Below are positions 1-8,272 of a stretch of DNA of 64,000 bases, in pieces. The translations under genes were made by a program, and so were the position numbers. Positions within the stretch are counted from its first letter, which is position 1, and the number at the start of each line of letters is the position of its first letter. This stretch comes from Wolinella succinogenes DSM 1740 (GTDB taxonomy: Bacteria > Campylobacterota > Campylobacteria > Campylobacterales > Helicobacteraceae), in contig NC_005090.1 in NCBI RefSeq assembly GCF_000196135.1, positions 2,046,356-2,110,355 on the forward strand. Direction: 5' to 3'. The notes under the pieces were generated by a model. That model saw only the letters and a program-made list of their open reading frames with translations, searched no databases and was not told the origin of the DNA.

Positions 1-635
1 CCGAAAATCTTACCGAGGAGCTTGGTTCTAGCAAAGCCTACTTCCAAAAGTTTCCCTTTGCGACCACGGTGGGCTTTTTAAGTGCTGTTCACTCCCACTT
101 TTTGCCCCATGTCTCACTCCCTGAGCCCTGCCATCGCGAGAGCTTGCTTGCCTCCTTCAAGGAGCACCTAGCAGGCTCTTATATTCCCGCCATTATCGTG
201 GATGAGATTCAGCTCTACAAAGACGAAGAGCTAGAGATCATACGGATGCTTTCAGACACGCGACTTTTTCGCTTTATCTTCATCATCCACAAGTTAGAGC
301 GCCAAAATCTTTTAGCTCAGAGTTACTTTGTCTCACGCACTTGGGGGAGCTTGGAGCTAGAGGGGCTCACTCCTTTGGAGAGCAAGCTTTTTATTACTCA
401 AAAATTGACCCAAAATGGACTAAAAGAATCGCTTCCTTGGCTCAAAAATAGACAATATTCGCTATTATATAAGCTTAGCGAGGGAAATTTGAGGGTGCTT
501 TGCAAGCTCTGTTACACGATGTTTGAAATTTGCGAACATTATGAGAGTCATGCCCCTTCCCTGTTGGCTAATGATACCGTGCCGCTCCGCTTTATCGAGA
601 TGGCGGCGTTAGATTTGGGAGTCCTGCATGAATGA
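1..635 (+). CDS. ExeA-like AAA ATPase, C-terminal part (5' end outside window)
   Basis: The frame is open from the first bases of the window, so this is the tail of a longer gene; the GTG at 69 is internal. The visible part has a Walker B-like segment (IIVDEIQ), then a stretch resembling the ExeA/GspA family of P-loop ATPases (EELEIIRMLSD, later LTPLESKLFITQKL, typical of the lid region). The Walker A motif must lie upstream. The stop overlaps the ATG of the next gene by 8 bp, so the two are translationally coupled, and the SH3-domain membrane protein downstream may be its partner. ExeA-like ATPases act with peptidoglycan-binding or secretion proteins. Family assignment is moderate because only about 210 residues are seen. 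Confidence 0.65.
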   Translation, partial: ENLTEELGSSKAYFQKFPFATTVGFLSAVHSHFLPHVSLPEPCHRESLLASFKEHLAGSYIPAIIVDEIQLYKDEELEIIRMLSDTRLFRFIFIIHKLERQNLLAQSYFVSRTWGSLELEGLTPLESKLFITQKLTQNGLKESLPWLKNRQYSLLYKLSEGNLRVLCKLCYTMFEICEHYESHAPSLLANDTVPLRFIEMAALDLGVLHE

Positions 636-1329
636 AGCGATCTATAAGATCTTGCGTTTTTTCAAAATCTACTCTTTGCCCTTTCTGACGGTGGTGTTGG
701 CCTTTGGAATCTATTATGTCATCTTTGAAGTCACCCACGCCCTCAAAAAAAAGGAGGAGGCGAACCTCAGCGATAGGGACAAAATCGCCCTCATTGAAGA
801 GGATAAAAATCCTGAAGCACCCCCTCTTGTTCCTATTGAGATTCCCCAACCTGAAGCTCCTTTGCCTGAGGTGCCGCTTGCTCCAAACCTGAGCGAGGAG
901 AGAGATTCCTCCGCCTCTAGCACCAAAACGCTTCTTTATAGCGTCAACACCGAGGTGCTCAATATTCGAGAAAATCCCTCCACCACCGCCCCCATCACGG
1001 CGAAAAAAGAGCGCGGAGAAGTGGTTGAGGCGAGCGAAGTTAGAGGAGATTGGGTGAAGATCAAAGAGGGTTGGGCTTACCTCAAGCTTCTCACTCCCCT
1101 TAAAGCGACCCCCGCCCCAAGACCCAAGGCTTCCACTCCTGATGTCAAAGTTATTCGATATAGCGTCAACACCGAGGTGCTCAATATTCGAGAAAATCCC
1201 TCCACCACCGCCCCCATCACGGCGAAAAAAGAGCGCGGAGAAGTGGTTGAGGCGAGCGAAGTTAGAGGAGATTGGGTGAAGATCAAAGAGGGTTGGGCTT
1301 ACCTCAAGCTTCTCACTCCCCTCCCTTAG
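628..1329 (+). CDS. Membrane-anchored protein with two identical bacterial SH3 domains
   Basis: 233 residues. One transmembrane segment near residues 15-35 is followed by a charged stretch and a proline/glutamate-rich linker (about 60-95). Two bacterial SH3 (SH3b) domains at about 103-157 and 177-231 are joined by a Pro/Ala linker. Topology is probably N-in with both SH3 domains in the periplasm, where SH3b domains commonly bind peptidoglycan or peptides. The two domains are identical in protein and in DNA, so the duplication is very recent or maintained by recombination. It overlaps the ATPase gene upstream and is followed 2 nt later by aroE. From memory, an SH3-domain protein beside aroE is also found in Helicobacter/Campylobacter. 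Confidence 0.85.
   Translation: MNEAIYKILRFFKIYSLPFLTVVLAFGIYYVIFEVTHALKKKEEANLSDRDKIALIEEDKNPEAPPLVPIEIPQPEAPLPEVPLAPNLSEERDSSASSTKTLLYSVNTEVLNIRENPSTTAPITAKKERGEVVEASEVRGDWVKIKEGWAYLKLLTPLKATPAPRPKASTPDVKVIRYSVNTEVLNIRENPSTTAPITAKKERGEVVEASEVRGDWVKIKEGWAYLKLLTPLP
937..1100 (+). repeat. Direct repeat copy 1 (164 bp, SH3 domain)
   Basis: This 164-bp block encodes the first SH3 domain. It is identical base for base to 1159-1322, with the copies offset by 222 bp, a multiple of three, so gain or loss of a unit keeps the frame. Confidence 0.97.
1159..1322 (+). repeat. Direct repeat copy 2 (164 bp, SH3 domain)
   Basis: Second copy of the 164-bp block. Identity stops sharply at both edges (T versus A at 936/1158, T versus C at 1101/1323). 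It ends 7 bp before the stop codon. Confidence 0.97.
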
Positions 1330-1331
1330 CG

Positions 1332-2123
1332 ATGCGCCAATACGCTGTCTTTGGCGATCCTATCGCCCACTCCAAATCCCCCCTTCTGCACAATCGGGTC
1401 TTTTTGGAGCTTGGAGTTCCCGCCTTTTATGGGCGCTACCACCTCAAAGAACCAAGCTCTCTCCTAGAGCGTTTTCATGCTTTGGGCTTGGAGGGGGCCA
1501 ATATTACCGTTCCTTTTAAAGAGGTGGCTTTTGAGCAGTGCGATGAGGTGAGGGGAATCGCCCAAAAAATTGGCTCGGTCAATACTATGGTGAAAGAGGG
1601 AGAGCGGGTCATTGGCTACAACACCGATGCTGAAGGATTTTTCCAAACCCTAGAGGGCAAGCTCCGCCCCCAGAATGTTCTCATCCTTGGGGCGGGTGGC
1701 ACAGCCAAGGCGCTGGCTATGATTTTTGATCTCCATCAAATCCCTGTGACGATTCTCAATCGCACCCCTGGGCGCCTCAAACCTTTGGCCGAGCAGGGCT
1801 TTAAAACTCTCACCCACGAGGAGTTCGCTCCCGATTCTTATGATCTCATCATCAACTCCACCAGCGCTGGATTGAGCGATGATTCTCTCCCCCTTCCCGC
1901 CCCTTGGCTAGAATCACTCCTCCATTCAGGCGTGCTCGCCTATGATGTGATTTATGGCAAAACCACCCCCTTTTTACGCCTTGCCAAAGCCCAAGGAGCT
2001 CGATTTCAAGATGGTAGAGAGATGCTCATTTCCCAAGCCGCTCTCAGCTCCCTGCACTTCACTCAGCACCACTTTTCCCTCTCCACTCTCCACTCTCTCA
2101 TGCGTCTCGCTCTCCCTCAATAA
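1332..2123 (+). CDS. aroE: Shikimate dehydrogenase (NADP+)
   Basis: Reduces 3-dehydroshikimate to shikimate in chorismate synthesis. 263 residues, normal length. The N-terminal substrate half starts FGDPIAHSKSPLLHN; catalytic Lys lies in NITVPFKEV and Asp in YNTDAEGF. The C-terminal Rossmann half has LILGAGGTAKAL and an LNRT loop that reads the NADP phosphate. The reading frame is open further upstream (to 1272), but that stretch overlaps the SH3 gene, whereas ATG 1332 begins right at the conserved N-terminus (MRQYAVFGDP) and lies 2 nt after the preceding stop. No clear Shine-Dalgarno is seen, so translation may be coupled to the upstream gene. Confidence 0.95.
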   Translation: MRQYAVFGDPIAHSKSPLLHNRVFLELGVPAFYGRYHLKEPSSLLERFHALGLEGANITVPFKEVAFEQCDEVRGIAQKIGSVNTMVKEGERVIGYNTDAEGFFQTLEGKLRPQNVLILGAGGTAKALAMIFDLHQIPVTILNRTPGRLKPLAEQGFKTLTHEEFAPDSYDLIINSTSAGLSDDSLPLPAPWLESLLHSGVLAYDVIYGKTTPFLRLAKAQGARFQDGREMLISQAALSSLHFTQHHFSLSTLHSLMRLALPQ

Positions 2124-2187
2124 CCTCACCTCCTTTGATGGAGCCAACGCTCCCAAGCTCCTTGGATACGCCTAAGCTTTGCTCTGC

Positions 2188-2193
2188 TACAAT
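2188..2193 (+). promoter_or_regulatory. Candidate -10 element of hpf
   Basis: TACAAT 31 bp before the hpf start codon, in the aroE-hpf gap. Epsilonproteobacterial housekeeping promoters often lack a -35 box, and none is obvious here. Confidence 0.5.
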
Positions 2194-2223
2194 CAATCAC
2201 ATCTCAGATTTAGGAGGTTCATC

Positions 2224-2763
2224 ATGAACATTAGTATCGTCGGAAGACACTTCGAATTGACCGATCCTATCAAGGAGCATATTGAGGGCTTGTTCTACTC
2301 CCTAGAGAAATATAACCTCGATATTTTGCACTGCAGGGCGATCATTTCCGGCGAAGAGAAGCGTGGCAAGAAGGGCTTTGTAGTGGATTTCACCATCTCT
2401 TTGGCCAAGACCAACACCGTGGTGATTCGACAGCGAGACAAAGATGTCTATGCCGCCGCTGATTTGGCGATCGAACGCGCCCACAAGGTGCTCCGCCGCC
2501 ATCATGACAAGATCAACTACAAACACGCCACCCCCATCGAAGAGATGGGCGCCGAGCAGATTCTAAAAGATGAAGCTTTTGAGGCGTATGGGAGCGATGA
2601 TGAGATCGTCCCTATGGATCTTGACCTCCACAAGCCCCTTGAAATTGAGGATGCTTTAGAGCGACTCAAAAGTAGCTCTCAGCAATTCTTTGTCTTTAAT
2701 GACATGGATGGTCGCATGAGGGTTCTCTACAAAAGAACAGATGCCAAATACGGTCTTTATTGA
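2224..2763 (+). CDS. hpf: Long-form ribosome hibernation promoting factor
   Basis: 179 residues: an N-terminal S30AE/YfiA domain (about 1-100, beginning MNISIVGRHFELTDPIKEH) that occupies the 30S decoding region in resting cells, and a C-terminal domain (about 120-179, ending DGRMRVLYKRTDAKYGLY) that dimerises 70S ribosomes into 100S. The two-domain length marks the long form, found where RMF is absent. ATG 2224 has a strong Shine-Dalgarno (AGGAGG, 2212-2217), so the upstream extension of the frame is not used. A -10-like TACAAT at 2188 suggests its own promoter, consistent with stress or stationary-phase control separate from aroE. Confidence 0.93.
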   Translation: MNISIVGRHFELTDPIKEHIEGLFYSLEKYNLDILHCRAIISGEEKRGKKGFVVDFTISLAKTNTVVIRQRDKDVYAAADLAIERAHKVLRRHHDKINYKHATPIEEMGAEQILKDEAFEAYGSDDEIVPMDLDLHKPLEIEDALERLKSSSQQFFVFNDMDGRMRVLYKRTDAKYGLY

Positions 2764-2770
2764 TTCTCTT

Positions 2771-2798
2771 TAGGCGGGCGAGACTTCTCGTCTGCCTA
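2771..2798. terminator. Hairpin between convergent hpf and ccoI
   Basis: A near-perfect inverted repeat (arms 2771-2783 and 2786-2798, two mismatched positions that can form G-T pairs) lies 7 bp after the hpf stop and overlaps the ccoI stop codon. It is placed to end transcription from both sides. No strong T-run follows, so intrinsic termination is plausible but not proven. Confidence 0.5.
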
Positions 2799-5195
2799 CC
2801 CCTTCTTGATCCTCAAACTATTTCCCACTACCAAAAGAGAGCTAAATGACATGGAAGCCGCCGCCACTAGGGGGATCACATATCCCATGGCCGCCAAAGG
2901 AATCGTGAGGGCGTTGTAGGTGAGCGAGAGGGCGATATTTTGCTTGATAAAGCGATAGGTGCGATGCGATAGTGAAAAGGCCTCTTGGAGAGCCAAAAGC
3001 GAATCATCCAGCACCACCACATCACTCACCGCAATCGCCACATCCGTCCCCTGCCCCATCGCCACGGCAATATCACTCTTAGAGAGGGCGAGGGCGTCAT
3101 TGATCCCATCACCTGCCATCACCACAACACGTCCCCTTTGGCGCATCTTTTCCACAAAATCCGCCTTCTCTAACGGATTCATCGCTGCATGAAACTCGCT
3201 AATCTCGAGAGTTTGGGCGACTTTTGCCGCAATGGCAAAATGATCTCCCGTGAGCATCACCACCTCTATCCCTTGCGCCCTAATTCCCTCTAGGGACTCT
3301 TTGGCATGAGGCTTGAGCGGGTCTTCAAGCTCTAAAACTCCTCTAAGCGCTCCTTGGAATGCCACGGCAAAAAGCGTCCTCTCGCTTGGCTCATACCCTC
3401 CTAGCGCCACCCCATGCTCTCTTAAAAACTCTAGACTCCCCCCCAGAATCTCTCCCTCTTCCAAAACTCCTCTAAGCCCCTTGGAATCGATCTGCTCAAA
3501 CTCTAGAAACTCCCTTATACCCGTGATTCCTTGCATTTTGAGATAGGAGGCGACCCCAACACTCACGGGGTGAGTGCTCTTTTGCACCAACGAGAGCCAA
3601 AGAGAGCGATCCATCTCGCCCCATTGCTGCTCTCTCACCACCTGAGGGCGTCCCAAAGTGAGCGTGCCCGTCTTATCCACGAGCAGAAGATTGGCCTTGG
3701 CCATCGTCTCTAGGAATCGCGCCTCTTTAAAGAGGAGCTTTTTCTTGATCGATTCGGTCAATCCCACTAGCGAAGCAATAGGAGTGGCGAGCGCTAGAGC
3801 GCATGGGCAGGCAATCACTATCACTGAAATAGCCACCACCAAGGAGCGCTCAAAACCCGCTTCTATCGCCCCATACCAGAGGGCAAAAGTGAGAAGTGCT
3901 AGAGAGAGGATGGTGGTGGAAAAACGCCTAGAGAGCTCATTGGCACGCTTTTCAATCTGAGGTTTTTTGCCCAAAGAATCTTCGACCAAGCGAATAATGC
4001 TAGATAAGAGCGAATCATTGAGGCTCTTACTTACTCGGTACTGCACGGCGTATTGAAGATTGATGGCGCCCGAGAGGAGCATCTCGCCCATGCTTTTTTG
4101 AATAGGCAGGGATTCTCCGCTTAACGCACTCTCATCCATCAAAGCCTTGGAGCTCAAAAGCATCCCATCCAAAGCCAAGCGCTCTCCGGGAAGAATCTCG
4201 ACCACCTCCCCTATCTCCACCTCTTCAGGAGCTAAGGAGATTCGTTCCTCCCCTCTCACCACGATGACCGCCTCAGGAATCTGTGAATTGAGGCTATCTA
4301 GCGCATCCACGGCGCTCTTTTTCCCCTTAACCTCTAGAAATTTACCAATGAGCACAAAGGTGATGATCATCGTCACCGATTCAAAATAGGTCTCTCCAAT
4401 CCCACTCAATGCCGCATAAATGGAGTAGAGGTAGGCAAGCGTTGCCCCAGAGGCAACCAGCAAGTCCATCGTCACAAAGCCATGTTTGAGGCCAAAGTAG
4501 GCCCCTCGATAAAAAATCCAGCCACTATAAAAGAGCGCAGGCGTGCAAAGCACGAAAGAGGCAAAGTTGAGAATATGGCGAACGGTCGCATCCATTCCAC
4601 TAAAGTAACCTGCGTATTGCGCCACGGCAATCCACATGATATTCATGGTGCAGAAGATTCCCACTACCATACGCGTGTAATACTCCCTGCGCTCGCTATT
4701 GGCACGCTCCTCTTGGAGCCTTGGATCATAGGGATAGGCGTCATAGCCAATGGAGCGGATGCTATCAATGATTTCAGAGAGCTTGATTCTCTGAGGATCC
4801 CAAAGAATCGACGCTTTGTTGTTGGTGTAGTTGATAGAGACCTCGATCACTCCCTCACGCTGATAGAGAACCTTTTCATTAAGCCAGACGCACGCCGCGC
4901 AGTGAATCCCTTCCAAAATAAGAGAGATGCGCCGCATCCCCTCCTCTTCTTTGACATACTTGCGCCCAAAGGCCTCACTATCAAAGCGACTCGATTCGAG
5001 AAAATTCTCTTTAGGGGGGGCAAGCTTTCGATCTCCCACCTTTTCGTAGAAATTCTCTAGTCCACTGGAGCGAAGCAGATGATAGACCCCTTGACACCCC
5101 TTGCAACAAAAGTAGCGTTTTTGCCCCTCTATCTCTTCGCTAAAGAGCGCCTCTTCCTCATACTCTAGGTGGCAGTGATCACAAAGCCGCTTCAA
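2796..5195 (-). CDS. ccoI: Cu+-exporting P1B-type ATPase of cbb3 oxidase assembly (CcoI/FixI type)
   Basis: 799 residues. The Cys-rich N-terminus (C5, C8, C30, C31, C34) is the metal-binding domain typical of FixI/CcoI ATPases and absent from most CopA proteins. An HMA domain with GIHCAACVW (C99, C102) follows, then transmembrane helices, the ion-path motif CPC (458-460), the phosphorylated Asp in DKTGTLT (D502), an HP motif (STHPVSVG) and the hinge GDGINDALAL. It moves Cu+ across the inner membrane, in this family for CuB insertion into cytochrome cbb3 oxidase. The start is TTG at 5195, the first possible start after the in-frame pabA stop only 6 nt upstream, so it depends on pabA transcription. 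CopA is the alternative but the N-terminus favours CcoI. Confidence 0.88.
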   Translation of the reverse strand: MKRLCDHCHLEYEEEALFSEEIEGQKRYFCCKGCQGVYHLLRSSGLENFYEKVGDRKLAPPKENFLESSRFDSEAFGRKYVKEEEGMRRISLILEGIHCAACVWLNEKVLYQREGVIEVSINYTNNKASILWDPQRIKLSEIIDSIRSIGYDAYPYDPRLQEERANSERREYYTRMVVGIFCTMNIMWIAVAQYAGYFSGMDATVRHILNFASFVLCTPALFYSGWIFYRGAYFGLKHGFVTMDLLVASGATLAYLYSIYAALSGIGETYFESVTMIITFVLIGKFLEVKGKKSAVDALDSLNSQIPEAVIVVRGEERISLAPEEVEIGEVVEILPGERLALDGMLLSSKALMDESALSGESLPIQKSMGEMLLSGAINLQYAVQYRVSKSLNDSLLSSIIRLVEDSLGKKPQIEKRANELSRRFSTTILSLALLTFALWYGAIEAGFERSLVVAISVIVIACPCALALATPIASLVGLTESIKKKLLFKEARFLETMAKANLLLVDKTGTLTLGRPQVVREQQWGEMDRSLWLSLVQKSTHPVSVGVASYLKMQGITGIREFLEFEQIDSKGLRGVLEEGEILGGSLEFLREHGVALGGYEPSERTLFAVAFQGALRGVLELEDPLKPHAKESLEGIRAQGIEVVMLTGDHFAIAAKVAQTLEISEFHAAMNPLEKADFVEKMRQRGRVVVMAGDGINDALALSKSDIAVAMGQGTDVAIAVSDVVVLDDSLLALQEAFSLSHRTYRFIKQNIALSLTYNALTIPLAAMGYVIPLVAAASMSFSSLLVVGNSLRIKKG

Positions 5196-5201
5196 CGCTC
5201 T

Positions 5202-5774
5202 CTATCCCCGCTCAAGGAAATTTTTGAAAATCTCATGTCCATAGTGGCTCATGATCGATTCAGGGTGAAACTGCACGCCATAGATAGGATAGCCCCTCAC
5301 CTGCAACGCCATGATTTCGCCATCATCCGTGCTGTAGGCGGTTGGCTCCAAAATATCAGGTAGGTTCTCCTTTTTGACAATGAGCGAATGGTATCGAGTC
5401 GCTGTAAACTCTTCGGGCAATCCTTCAAAAATAGGCGTAGGTACAACAATCTTGATCGTGGAGGTTTTGCCATGCATCATATGAGCAGCCCTCACCACCT
5501 CCCCGCCAAAGGCTTGACCAATCGCTTGATGCCCCAAACAGACCCCAAGAATCGGGACGATTCCCTTGAGCTTTTCAATCACTTCCAGCGTCACCCCCGC
5601 CTCATTGGGGGTGGAAGGTCCAGGGGAGAGGATGATTTTTTGCGGAGAGAGCGCCTTAATGGCTTCTACGCTCATCTCATCATTACGAATCACCCTCAAA
5701 TCTGCGCCTAATTCTAGGCAATACTGAACAATGTTGTAGGTGAAGGAATCGTAGTTGTCGATCATTAATACCAT
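5202..5774 (-). CDS. pabA: Glutamine amidotransferase subunit of aminodeoxychorismate/anthranilate synthase
   Basis: 190-residue class I (triad) glutamine amidotransferase. It has the nucleophile elbow GVCLGHQAIGQAFGG, the catalytic pair in HPESIMS, and the start MIDNYDSFTYN shared by TrpG and PabA. It releases ammonia from glutamine for the chorismate-using partner in folate (PabB) or tryptophan (TrpE) synthesis. No partner or trp gene is nearby, so the protein may serve either or both pathways; the pabA name is a choice, not a proof. ATG 5774 is preceded by AAGGA at good spacing. It is cotranscribed with ccoI, 6 nt downstream and in the same reading frame. Confidence 0.9.
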   Translation of the reverse strand: MVLMIDNYDSFTYNIVQYCLELGADLRVIRNDEMSVEAIKALSPQKIILSPGPSTPNEAGVTLEVIEKLKGIVPILGVCLGHQAIGQAFGGEVVRAAHMMHGKTSTIKIVVPTPIFEGLPEEFTATRYHSLIVKKENLPDILEPTAYSTDDGEIMALQVRGYPIYGVQFHPESIMSHYGHEIFKNFLERG

Positions 5775-5874
5775 GATTTTTCCTTGAAAGGGGGAGCTCT
5801 TTTGGGGGCTATTTTATCCAAGAGTTGGTTTGCTTTCCCCTGAAGCGCTCTTTTATCTTCCCCCCTAAGCGCGT

Positions 5875-5880
5875 TATAAT
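5875..5880 (+). promoter_or_regulatory. Candidate -10 element of the cation antiporter gene
   Basis: A perfect TATAAT 38 bp before ATG 5919, in the gap between divergent pabA and the antiporter gene. Confidence 0.6.
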
Positions 5881-5918
5881 ACGCCCCAAAATTGATTCCA
5901 ACCCAAAGGAGCAGAGGG

Positions 5919-7001
5919 ATGCTTGAGAATGCGGGACTTTTTTTGGGCGGGTTGTTACTGCTCATTTTTGGGGCTGATTGGCTAGTGAGGGGAGCTTCAA
6001 AGCTCGCCTTCAAACTAGGCATCTCCCCTTTGGTGGTGGGGCTCACCGTTGTTGCCTTTGGCACAAGTGCCCCTGAGCTAGCGATCAACATCCAATCCTC
6101 CCTTGGAGGCCAACCTGATCTCGCGCTAGGGAATGTGGTCGGGAGCAATATCTTTAATGTCCTTTTCATTCTAGGACTCTCCGCACTCATCACGCCCCTC
6201 TTGGTGGATAGACAGCTGATTCGCCTCGATGTTCCCCTTATGTTAGTTGCCTCTTTAGCGGTCTATCTTCTCGCCCTAGATGGGAATCTAAGCACTCTTG
6301 AGGGAGGCTTGCTCTTTGGTTCCATGCTCTTTTACCTCATCTTCATCATCCGACAAAGCCGCCACGAAAATCAAGCCAACGATTCCCAAGAATCTTCTCA
6401 GTCCTCCCCCATCCCCTCCAAGCTTGATCTACTCCCTTTTCAACTCCTTCTCATTCTCGCAGGATTAGCGGCTTTGGTGCTTGGATCAGGATGGTTGGTG
6501 GGGGGAGCGGTGGCTTTTGCGCGCCACTTTGGAGTCAGCGAGCTCATCATCGGTCTCACCATCGTGGCAGCAGGCACCTCCATGCCTGAAGTGGCCACCT
6601 CCATCATGGCTGCCCTCAAAGGAGAGCGAGATATCGCTGTGGGCAATGTGGTCGGGAGTAACATCTTCAACCTTCTCTCCGTCCTAGGTCTCACCTCACT
6701 CCTCGTCCCCGGCGGGATTCCCATCTCCACAGCCGCCCTAGGCTTTGACCTCCCCGTGATGGTGGTGGTTGCTTTTGCGACACTCCCTATCTTCTTCACA
6801 GGACAAATCATCGACCGCTGGGAGGGGGGAATCTTCCTCTTTTACTACATCGCCTACACACTCTATCTCATCATGGATGCGACCTCACACGACCTCTTGC
6901 CCCTTTTTGGCACCACGATGCTCTATTTCATCGCCCCTCTCACCCTCATTACGCTCTATCTTCTCTTTTATCGAGAAAAGCGCCGCTCCAAAGGGCGCTA
7001 A
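5919..7001 (+). CDS. Calcium/sodium antiporter, CaCA family (YrbG-like)
   Basis: 360-residue integral membrane protein made of two homologous halves. Each carries the alpha-repeat signature of cation/Ca2+ exchangers: GTSAPELAIN plus GNVVGSNIFNVLFILG in the first half, GTSMPEVATS plus GNVVGSNIFNLLSVLG in the second. The acidic residues of these motifs line the ion path. A hydrophilic loop rich in Ser, Gln and Pro separates the halves. It probably exports Ca2+ in exchange for Na+ or H+. ATG 5919 was chosen over the upstream frame extension because AAAGGAG precedes it. It stands alone with its own TATAAT promoter and a terminator-like hairpin after the stop. Confidence 0.9.
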   Translation: MLENAGLFLGGLLLLIFGADWLVRGASKLAFKLGISPLVVGLTVVAFGTSAPELAINIQSSLGGQPDLALGNVVGSNIFNVLFILGLSALITPLLVDRQLIRLDVPLMLVASLAVYLLALDGNLSTLEGGLLFGSMLFYLIFIIRQSRHENQANDSQESSQSSPIPSKLDLLPFQLLLILAGLAALVLGSGWLVGGAVAFARHFGVSELIIGLTIVAAGTSMPEVATSIMAALKGERDIAVGNVVGSNIFNLLSVLGLTSLLVPGGIPISTAALGFDLPVMVVVAFATLPIFFTGQIIDRWEGGIFLFYYIAYTLYLIMDATSHDLLPLFGTTMLYFIAPLTLITLYLLFYREKRRSKGR

Positions 7002-7023
7002 CTCGAAAAGTTAAATTTTTTTT
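6979..7023 (+). terminator. Possible intrinsic terminator after the antiporter gene
   Basis: AGCGCC/GGCGCT arms (6979-6984 and 6994-6999) overlap the end of the gene. A second small hairpin (AACT/AGTT) runs directly into an eight-T run at 7016-7023. Either could stop transcription before the next gene. Confidence 0.45.
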
Positions 7024-7037
7024 GGGGTTAAGCGCAA

Positions 7038-7043
7038 TACAAT
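7038..7043 (+). promoter_or_regulatory. Candidate -10 element of the EAL gene
   Basis: TACAAT 40 bp before ATG 7083, just after the T-run ending the upstream transcript. Confidence 0.5.
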
Positions 7044-7082
7044 AGACGCTTTTGATAACAACTCTCATTTAGAAAGAGGTTC

Positions 7083-7790
7083 ATGCTGCTTTTTCCTGCT
7101 GATATCGAAGCGATTCTCACCCAGCGCCACTTTGGATGCGAATACCAACCCATCATTCAGCTCTCCAATGAGAGTATTCTTGCTTACGAGGCTTTGGCGA
7201 GGTTTCGCTTCAAAGAGAGTCTTGTGCCCCCCGATATTGTCTTTGATGCCGCTCACAAGGACGAGTGGCTCTTCTTTGCCCTAGAGGCTGCAGTGAAGAG
7301 CTTCCAGCTAGAGCATCGCCCTGGGAATACCACCCTCTTTCTCAATCTCGACCCCCACCTTTGCATCAAACGCGCGCACATCAATCACTGGGAAAAGCTC
7401 TTCAAAGATGAAAAGATTGTCGTGGAGATTATCGAAAACACCGATTCCTCCAATGTTGAGCTAGTGAAAAACTTCGCCTCACTCCTCCTTAATATCGATA
7501 TTCCCATCGCCCTAGATGATATAGGGAATCCCTTCTCTCTCTTCTCTTTTTCGCTTCTTGATTACGCCAAGGTGATGAAGTTTGACCGCCACTGGCTCAC
7601 GCTCAGAGAGAGCGATCCGAGCTATCTTATCCTCATGAAGAGCTTCATCGAGTTTTGCGATCACAAAAGGATTTTGACGGTTTTAGAAGGGGTGGAGAAC
7701 GAAGACCATCTGCAATTTGCCCAAGAGATGGGAGTGAAGGCGGTACAAGGATTCTTCTATCGCCCCAAATTCATCAAGCATAACTGTTAG
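7083..7790 (+). CDS. EAL-domain protein, probable c-di-GMP phosphodiesterase
   Basis: 235 residues, a single EAL domain with no sensor, membrane or GGDEF part. The EAL signature is intact (E36-A37-L38 in YEALARFRF). Later motifs mostly fit active enzymes: an Asn in FLNLDP, Glu in VVEIIEN, the Asp pair in ALDDIGN (where DDFG is usual), Lys in VMKFDR, and EGVE followed by QGF. I infer that it can hydrolyse c-di-GMP, but the DDIG change means activity is not certain. Standalone EAL proteins usually affect motility or attachment. It is monocistronic, facing the purine-salvage genes. Confidence 0.85.
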   Translation: MLLFPADIEAILTQRHFGCEYQPIIQLSNESILAYEALARFRFKESLVPPDIVFDAAHKDEWLFFALEAAVKSFQLEHRPGNTTLFLNLDPHLCIKRAHINHWEKLFKDEKIVVEIIENTDSSNVELVKNFASLLLNIDIPIALDDIGNPFSLFSFSLLDYAKVMKFDRHWLTLRESDPSYLILMKSFIEFCDHKRILTVLEGVENEDHLQFAQEMGVKAVQGFFYRPKFIKHNC

Positions 7791-7807
7791 CAGGGAAAGG
7801 GGCGCCC

Positions 7808-8263
7808 TTAGCGCTCCTCTTTGGGGGCAAGGATATCCACCTCCCAGAAAAATTCGATCCACTCCGTCGCCTCACGAATATAAAAATCGGGCGTATAGAT
7901 CGCGGTGGGCTTATGAAAAAGCACCGCTGTTTTGAACTCTACATCAGGGTTGATCTCGGTGAGCACCTCTAGAATCTTTCTCATGCTCTTCCCGCTATCC
8001 ACAATCTCATCGACAATGAGCACCTGCTTGGCATCGCCTAGATTGGGAATGTTGAAAATCTTGATATCCTCATCTTGCTGTTTGTTGAAATAGGAGACGG
8101 CATTGATCGTGTAGACTTCGCGCATATCCATCGCAATACCCAAAAAATGCGCCATCGTGAGCCCACCTCGCGTGATTCCAAGCACCGCTTCGGGTTTATA
8201 ATCAAGTCTTGTGACCAACTCTTTCATATCATCGCGGAACATCTCATAGCTATAATAGAGCAT
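7808..8263 (-). CDS. Purine phosphoribosyltransferase (Gpt-like)
   Basis: 151 residues. It shows the type I phosphoribosyltransferase fold with the PRPP-binding signature VLIVDEIVDSGKS and an early loop ITRGGL. It resembles the short protein annotated as xanthine-guanine phosphoribosyltransferase in Helicobacter (from memory, HP0735). It would convert a free purine base plus PRPP into the nucleotide. A Shine-Dalgarno (AAGGAG) precedes ATG 8263, and the purine permease ends 9 nt upstream, so uptake and capture of the base form one operon. The exact base specificity cannot be read from the sequence. Confidence 0.85.
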   Translation of the reverse strand: MLYYSYEMFRDDMKELVTRLDYKPEAVLGITRGGLTMAHFLGIAMDMREVYTINAVSYFNKQQDEDIKIFNIPNLGDAKQVLIVDEIVDSGKSMRKILEVLTEINPDVEFKTAVLFHKPTAIYTPDFYIREATEWIEFFWEVDILAPKEER

Positions 8264-8272
8264 CGCTTCTCC

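Noticed and set aside
4482..5060. 192-codon plus-strand ORF inside ccoI
   Set aside because: Antisense shadow of the strongly conserved ATPase; no ribosome site and no recognisable protein.
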